From assembly GCA_020216785.1 (NCBI GenBank), contig JAIWNO010000143.1, positions 1 to 10,000 on the forward strand: a stretch of DNA of 10,000 nt, given 5' to 3'. The notes below the pieces were generated by a model, which was not told where the DNA came from, made no database searches, and saw only the letters and a program-made list of their open reading frames with translations. Both the position numbers and the translations under genes were made by a program. Shown in pieces: positions 7,103-10,000 of the stretch. This DNA is from Desulfomonile sp. Lineage in GTDB: Bacteria > Desulfobacterota > Desulfomonilia > Desulfomonilales > Desulfomonilaceae. The stretch's first letter is position 1, and each line of letters opens with the position of its first letter.

Positions 7103-7109
7103 TCACCTC
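7103..7109 (-). promoter_or_regulatory. Ribosome binding site of the barrel-protein gene
   Basis: GAGGTGA on the minus strand lies five bases before the ATG at 7097. It decides the start against the in-frame GTG at 7178, which has none. Confidence 0.85.
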
Positions 7110-7231
7110 GTCGAATGCGTCGAGTTTTGTGGACGATCGCCCCTGGAGCCGCAAATTGCGAGTCAGGAAAGCCTTCACGAAAATGACTTGGCAGTTTGCG
7201 TGTCCTTTCAGGTACTCCCGGAGATGGTCCG

Positions 7232-7260
7232 TTTATAGCATGCGAGCGGTCAATTGTCAA
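7232..7260 (-). promoter_or_regulatory. Near-consensus sigma70 promoter of the barrel-protein gene
   Basis: On the minus strand TTGACA (7260-7255) is a perfect -35 box, and TATAAA (7237-7232) is five of six to the -10 box, with an ideal 17-base spacer. A TGC just before the -10 also gives an extended -10. Transcription should start near 7225, leaving an untranslated leader of about 125 bases before the ATG at 7097. A TTGACAATTGAC repeat overlaps the -35 region. Confidence 0.8.
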
Positions 7261-7312
7261 TTAAAATTCTACAATATCCACATGCTACGCGTATTCTAGA
7301 GATTTTACTTGC

Positions 7313-7335
7313 AAAAAAATGCTGCCGCTCGGCAG
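7313..7335 (-). terminator. Orphan terminator-like hairpin on the minus strand
   Basis: CTGCC (7322-7326) and GGCAG (7331-7335) pair around a 4-base loop. Read on the minus strand the stem is followed by CA and then seven T residues (7319-7313). No minus-strand gene ends here. It sits between the fusion-protein gene and the barrel-gene promoter and could stop antisense transcripts arising inside the operon. Confidence 0.5.
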
Positions 7336-7455
7336 TGAAAAGGATTTTGGGCGCCGTACAAGACCTTTATTGATGCGCTCAGCTTTTGCTGATAGAACAG
7401 ACACCGCTCCGTGCAGCAGCGTAGCGAATCTCTATTTCCGCCGGACCCGAACACG

Positions 7456-8496
7456 ATGAAAAAAAAGGTCGTCGTCGTTGTCCTCTTTGCAGCGCTTTCC
7501 GCGTCAGGAATCGGCTGGTACTGTGCGAGTAAGAATAATCGCCAGGACTCGCGCATTTTCGTGAGCGGCAACATTGAAGCTACCGAAGTGGACTTGGCTT
7601 TCCGAATCGGAGGGCAGATAAGCAAGCTTACTATTGAAGAAGGTGACCGCATTAAGGCGGGCACGATCGTTGCCGAACTTGACACCGATACGCTAATGGC
7701 TCTCAAGGGTGCATCCGAGGCGGAAATCGGAGCTGCCAGAGCGGTTCTTGATGAGCTGGAGCGCGGTAGTCGCAAGGAAGACATCGAGATGGCGCGAGCT
7801 GTGCTCAACGCCTGCGAGAGCCGCTTGACAAATGCTCGGGACGAATATGACCGGTATGAGAGCTTGTACAAGCAGCACGCGATTTCGGCATCACAGTACG
7901 ATGCCAAGAAGACGGCTCTTAAAGTTGCTCAAGCCGAAAGGGATAACGCCCTGGAGCGTCTTCAATACATGGAGACGGGCCCGCGTGAGGAACAAATCCG
8001 GGCCGCGCGCAACCGCCTCGAGCGTGCCCTGTGGGAACTCAAGAAGATCGAGCTTGACCTGAAACACTCCATTCTGGAATGTCCCGTTGATGCAGTGGTA
8101 CTGGTCAAGTCCAATGAATGCGGCGAAGTGGTGCTGCCTGGGGCAACGGTTGCCACCGTGGCCAAGCTGGACGAAGTCTGGCTCAAGGGGTATGTGGCCG
8201 AGAGCGATCTGGGCAGAGTCAAGCTCGGCCAGAAGGTGGAGGTCACTACAGATACGTACCCCGACAAAAAATACATGGGGACCGTAACGTTCATTTCTCC
8301 GAGAGCGGAATTTACGCCGAAGAACGTTCAGACGCGTGAAGAGCGAGTAAAGCAAGTCTATCGGGTGAAGGTGACAATCCCAAACTTGGAGCATGAACTC
8401 AAAATCGGCATGCCGGCCGAGGGCTACATCCTCACCGACCAGCCGGCCAAATCGGCCGAACCGGGGACGTTATCCACACCCCGAAAGTCCGACTGA
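7456..8496 (+). CDS. HlyD/YbhG-type membrane fusion protein of an ABC efflux system
   Basis: This 346-residue periplasmic adaptor is anchored by a single N-terminal hydrophobic segment (residues 4-22, VVVVVLFAALSASGIGW). There is no lipobox, as C23 is preceded by G-W-Y. It shows the first half of the lipoyl domain (about 35-80, VSGNIEATEVDLAFRIGGQISKLTIEEGDRIKAG), a long helical hairpin (about 85-205), the second lipoyl half (CPVDAVVLVKSNECGEVVLPG, 209-229), and a beta-barrel domain (about 238-328) with the AEFTPKNVQTREERVKQVYRVKV segment typical of E. coli YbhG relatives. It should link the inner-membrane transporter to an outer-membrane channel; no TolC-like gene is in view. I chose the ATG at 7456 since an in-frame GTG at 7411 adds 15 non-signal residues. 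Neither has a strong ribosome site. It heads an operon with the two ATPase genes downstream. Confidence 0.93.
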   Translation: MKKKVVVVVLFAALSASGIGWYCASKNNRQDSRIFVSGNIEATEVDLAFRIGGQISKLTIEEGDRIKAGTIVAELDTDTLMALKGASEAEIGAARAVLDELERGSRKEDIEMARAVLNACESRLTNARDEYDRYESLYKQHAISASQYDAKKTALKVAQAERDNALERLQYMETGPREEQIRAARNRLERALWELKKIELDLKHSILECPVDAVVLVKSNECGEVVLPGATVATVAKLDEVWLKGYVAESDLGRVKLGQKVEVTTDTYPDKKYMGTVTFISPRAEFTPKNVQTREERVKQVYRVKVTIPNLEHELKIGMPAEGYILTDQPAKSAEPGTLSTPRKSD

Positions 8497-8776
8497 TCTC
8501 AACCCCTATGGCTAAAGCGATTGCCAGGAGTAGTGTCCGATTGTCACAAACGCTCTCTGAAGATTGGTGGCCGCCGGCCTCGGTTCCGACGGATTATGAA
8601 CAAACAAATCAAGAAGTTCGGCCCGGCAGAAACGCCGGTCCCTACCAATTTTTCGGAGCGTAGCCGGCACAAGAGGCCAAGAATTCCGGCAACTCGTCTG
8701 AGAAGCCAAAACGAGCGCTGCGAATCAAGTGGAATTCCGTCCGTCGCATCGCCCCTGATTTCTTGGGTGCCTTTTC
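8497..8776 (+). other. Intergenic gap inside the efflux operon
   Basis: This 280-base gap separates the fusion-protein gene from the first ATPase, which is long for an operon. It holds a stem, 8620-8627 with 8634-8641 (one mismatch), with a T5 run at 8649-8653 too far away for a standard terminator. A 51-codon open frame (8508-8663) has no ribosome site and no recognisable sequence. I see no clear promoter. Confidence 0.5.
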
Positions 8777-9712
8777 ATGTCAAATGAGCCCATAATTCGC
8801 GCTGAGAAACTCTGCTGCGATTTTGGTCACACAACGGCACTGCGCGAGCTGAATCTCACCGTGAATCGGGGCGAGCTGTTCGGGCTGGTTGGGCCCGACG
8901 GGGCAGGCAAAACCACGGTGATGCGCATTCTCGCAGGCATTCTTCCGCCCACCTCGGGAAACGCCTGGGTGGATGGCGTTTCGGTGAAGGATTCCCCAGA
9001 GCAGATCAAAGAGCACATCGCGTACATGCCTCAGCGATTTGGCCTGTACAGCGATCTCACGGTGATGGAGAACCTCATTTTCTATGCGGACCTTTTCCGG
9101 GTGCCGAAATCGGAGCGTGCTCGGCGTATTGATCGCTTGTTTGAATTCAGCCGCCTGGGTCCTTTCCAACAGAGGTATGCCGGCGCGCTCTCCGGCGGCA
9201 TGAAACAAAAGCTTGCCCTTGCGTGTGCCCTTATTCATTCGCCGCGGCTGTTGCTCCTCGACGAGCCTACCAACGGAGTCGATCCGGTCTCGCGGCGGGA
9301 TTTTTGGCGGATCCTCAACGACCTCCTCAGAGAAGGGATTTCTATCCTTGTTTCGACGGCATACCTCGACGAGGCCGAGCGAACCCACCGGGTAGGCCTT
9401 ATGAACAAAGGGACACTCATCCGGTGCGGCGATCCCCGCGCACTCAAGACATCCATACGAGGCAACTTCCTTGAGCTGGTCACATCACACATGGCCCAGG
9501 CAAAGGAGATTCTCGGAAACCTTCCGGAAGTCCTCGATTTGAACCTCTTTGGTGAAGGCCTGCACATTGGTCTCGATGAGGACGCGGATCCACGTACGAT
9601 CAGACGCTTGCTGGAAGAACGCGGCATTGAGGTCCTGTCGTTGAGGCCGATTCGCCCGACTGTGGAGGATGTGTTTCTGTCGCTGATGAGGCACGAGGAG
9701 TCGGACGCATGA
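8777..9712 (+). CDS. ABC transporter ATPase, equivalent to the N-terminal half of YbhF
   Basis: This 311-residue ATPase carries Walker A G39-P-D-G-A-G-K45-T-T, Q-loop Q86 (YMPQ), the signature L138-S-G-G-M-K-Q and Walker B LLLLDEP with D162 and E163. The D-loop reads NGVDP. The H-loop is altered: ILVSTAYLDEAE has alanine at 195 where the catalytic switch histidine normally sits. As I recall, the first ATPase half of E. coli YbhF has the same GPDGAGKTT and STAY-type motifs, so this is probably a family trait and not decay. Residues about 225-305 form the extra C-terminal domain common to drug-export ATPases. ATG 8777 is the first possible start, as an in-frame TGA lies at 8756-8758. The ribosome site is weak (TGGGTG). 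It overlaps the next gene by four bases (ATGA), so the two are probably translationally coupled and pair as a heterodimer. Confidence 0.93.
   Translation: MSNEPIIRAEKLCCDFGHTTALRELNLTVNRGELFGLVGPDGAGKTTVMRILAGILPPTSGNAWVDGVSVKDSPEQIKEHIAYMPQRFGLYSDLTVMENLIFYADLFRVPKSERARRIDRLFEFSRLGPFQQRYAGALSGGMKQKLALACALIHSPRLLLLDEPTNGVDPVSRRDFWRILNDLLREGISILVSTAYLDEAERTHRVGLMNKGTLIRCGDPRALKTSIRGNFLELVTSHMAQAKEILGNLPEVLDLNLFGEGLHIGLDEDADPRTIRRLLEERGIEVLSLRPIRPTVEDVFLSLMRHEESDA
9695..9700 (+). promoter_or_regulatory. Ribosome binding site of the second ATPase gene
   Basis: GAGGAG lies within the last codons of the first ATPase gene, eight bases before the ATG at 9709. It supports the start at the four-base overlap. 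Confidence 0.75.
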
Positions 9713-10000
9713 ATTCCCCGGACAGCGACATCGCGGTGCTCACTAATAACCTCACCAAAGTCTTCGGGGATTTCGTGGCTGTTGATCACGTGTCCTTCGA
9801 GACGAGACGCGGGGAGATATTTGGCTTTCTGGGCCCGAACGGCGCGGGCAAAACCACTACCATCAAGATCCTGTGCGGCCTTCTCACTCCAACCTCGGGA
9901 CAAGGCTGGGTCGCGGGGCTGGACGTTTCAAGAGACTATGAACAGATCCGTAAACAAATCGGATACATGTCCCAGAAGTTCTCGATCTATGTTGACCTGA
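9709..10000 (+). CDS. ABC transporter ATPase, equivalent to the C-terminal half of YbhF (partial)
   Basis: The 97 visible residues are the start of a second ABC ATPase, cut by the right edge. It begins at the ATG of the ATGA overlap with the previous gene, preceded by GAGGAG (9695-9700) eight bases upstream. It shows NLTKVFGDFVAVDHVSF, Walker A G42-P-N-G-A-G-K-T-T50, and the Q-loop in IGYMSQKFSIY (Q89). That last segment closely resembles the second half of E. coli YbhF, whereas the gene before it matches the first half. So YbhF is split into two polypeptides here. With an orthodox Walker A it is the likely main site of ATP hydrolysis, but its signature, Walker B and H-loop lie outside the window. 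Permease genes of the ybhS/ybhR type are expected next. Confidence 0.93.
   Translation, partial: MNSPDSDIAVLTNNLTKVFGDFVAVDHVSFETRRGEIFGFLGPNGAGKTTTIKILCGLLTPTSGQGWVAGLDVSRDYEQIRKQIGYMSQKFSIYVDL

Noticed and set aside
7098..7178. Longer start (GTG at 7178) for the barrel protein
   Set aside because: It has no ribosome site, would bury the signal peptide by 27 residues, and the ATG at 7097 has a well-spaced GAGGTGA.
7305..7907. 200-codon open frame on the minus strand
   Set aside because: It is antisense to the fusion-protein gene, Ser/Arg-rich without motifs, and its end runs through the terminator hairpin at 7313-7335.
8508..8663. 51-codon open frame beginning MAKAIARSSVRLSQ
   Set aside because: No ribosome site, no recognisable sequence and a composition unlike the neighbours. 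Possible but unsupported as a gene.
8521..8787. 88-codon open frame overlapping the first ATPase start
   Set aside because: TTG start with no ribosome site, Arg/Ser/Pro-rich sequence, and it overlaps a well-supported gene start.
8780..9903. Large minus-strand open frames (8780-9388 and 9235-9903)
   Set aside because: They are antisense to the two ABC ATPase genes, whose motifs are all readable. No coding signal of their own.

Overview
The window looks like chromosomal DNA of a Gram-negative bacterium, most likely a member of the former Deltaproteobacteria (Desulfobacterota, perhaps close to Syntrophobacterales or Desulfomonile). This placement is an inference. It rests on a pnp gene followed by an M16 peptidase gene, an outer-membrane beta-barrel protein, YbhG/YbhF-type efflux genes, moderately high GC, and small GC-rich palindromic repeats in the intergenic gaps. 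No ribosomal RNA or other decisive taxonomic marker is present.

Layout: (1) bases 1-1527, + strand, the 3' three quarters of pnp (polynucleotide phosphorylase), cut by the left edge; (2) 1528-1682, a gap holding copy A of a small palindromic repeat; (3) 1683-2957, +, an M16 zinc peptidase with a TTG start; (4) 2958-3130, a convergent gap packed with palindromes; (5) 3131-4303, -, a secreted or membrane-anchored TPR protein fused to a retropepsin-like aspartic protease; (6) 4304-4678, a gap with copy B of the repeat in the opposite orientation; (7) 4679-5188, -, an unrecognised 169-residue protein with a possible near-leaderless promoter; (8) 5283-7097, -, a large outer-membrane barrel protein with its own terminator and a near-consensus sigma70 promoter; (9) 7098-7455, a divergent regulatory region; (10) 7456 to the right edge, +, an efflux operon: HlyD/YbhG-type fusion protein, a first ABC ATPase, and a second ABC ATPase cut by the window end.

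The efflux operon is the clearest functional unit. It resembles the E. coli ybhG-ybhF-ybhS-ybhR layout, but the two ATPase halves that are fused in E. coli YbhF are separate genes here, overlapping by four bases. Permease genes are expected just to the right. The left side is RNA turnover (pnp) plus a conserved neighbour protease. I see no CRISPR array, phage, transposase or tRNA, and no convincing new defence system. The less ordinary items are the paired inverted repeats, the TPR-protease fusion, the split YbhF with an altered H-loop, and the unknown 169-residue gene.
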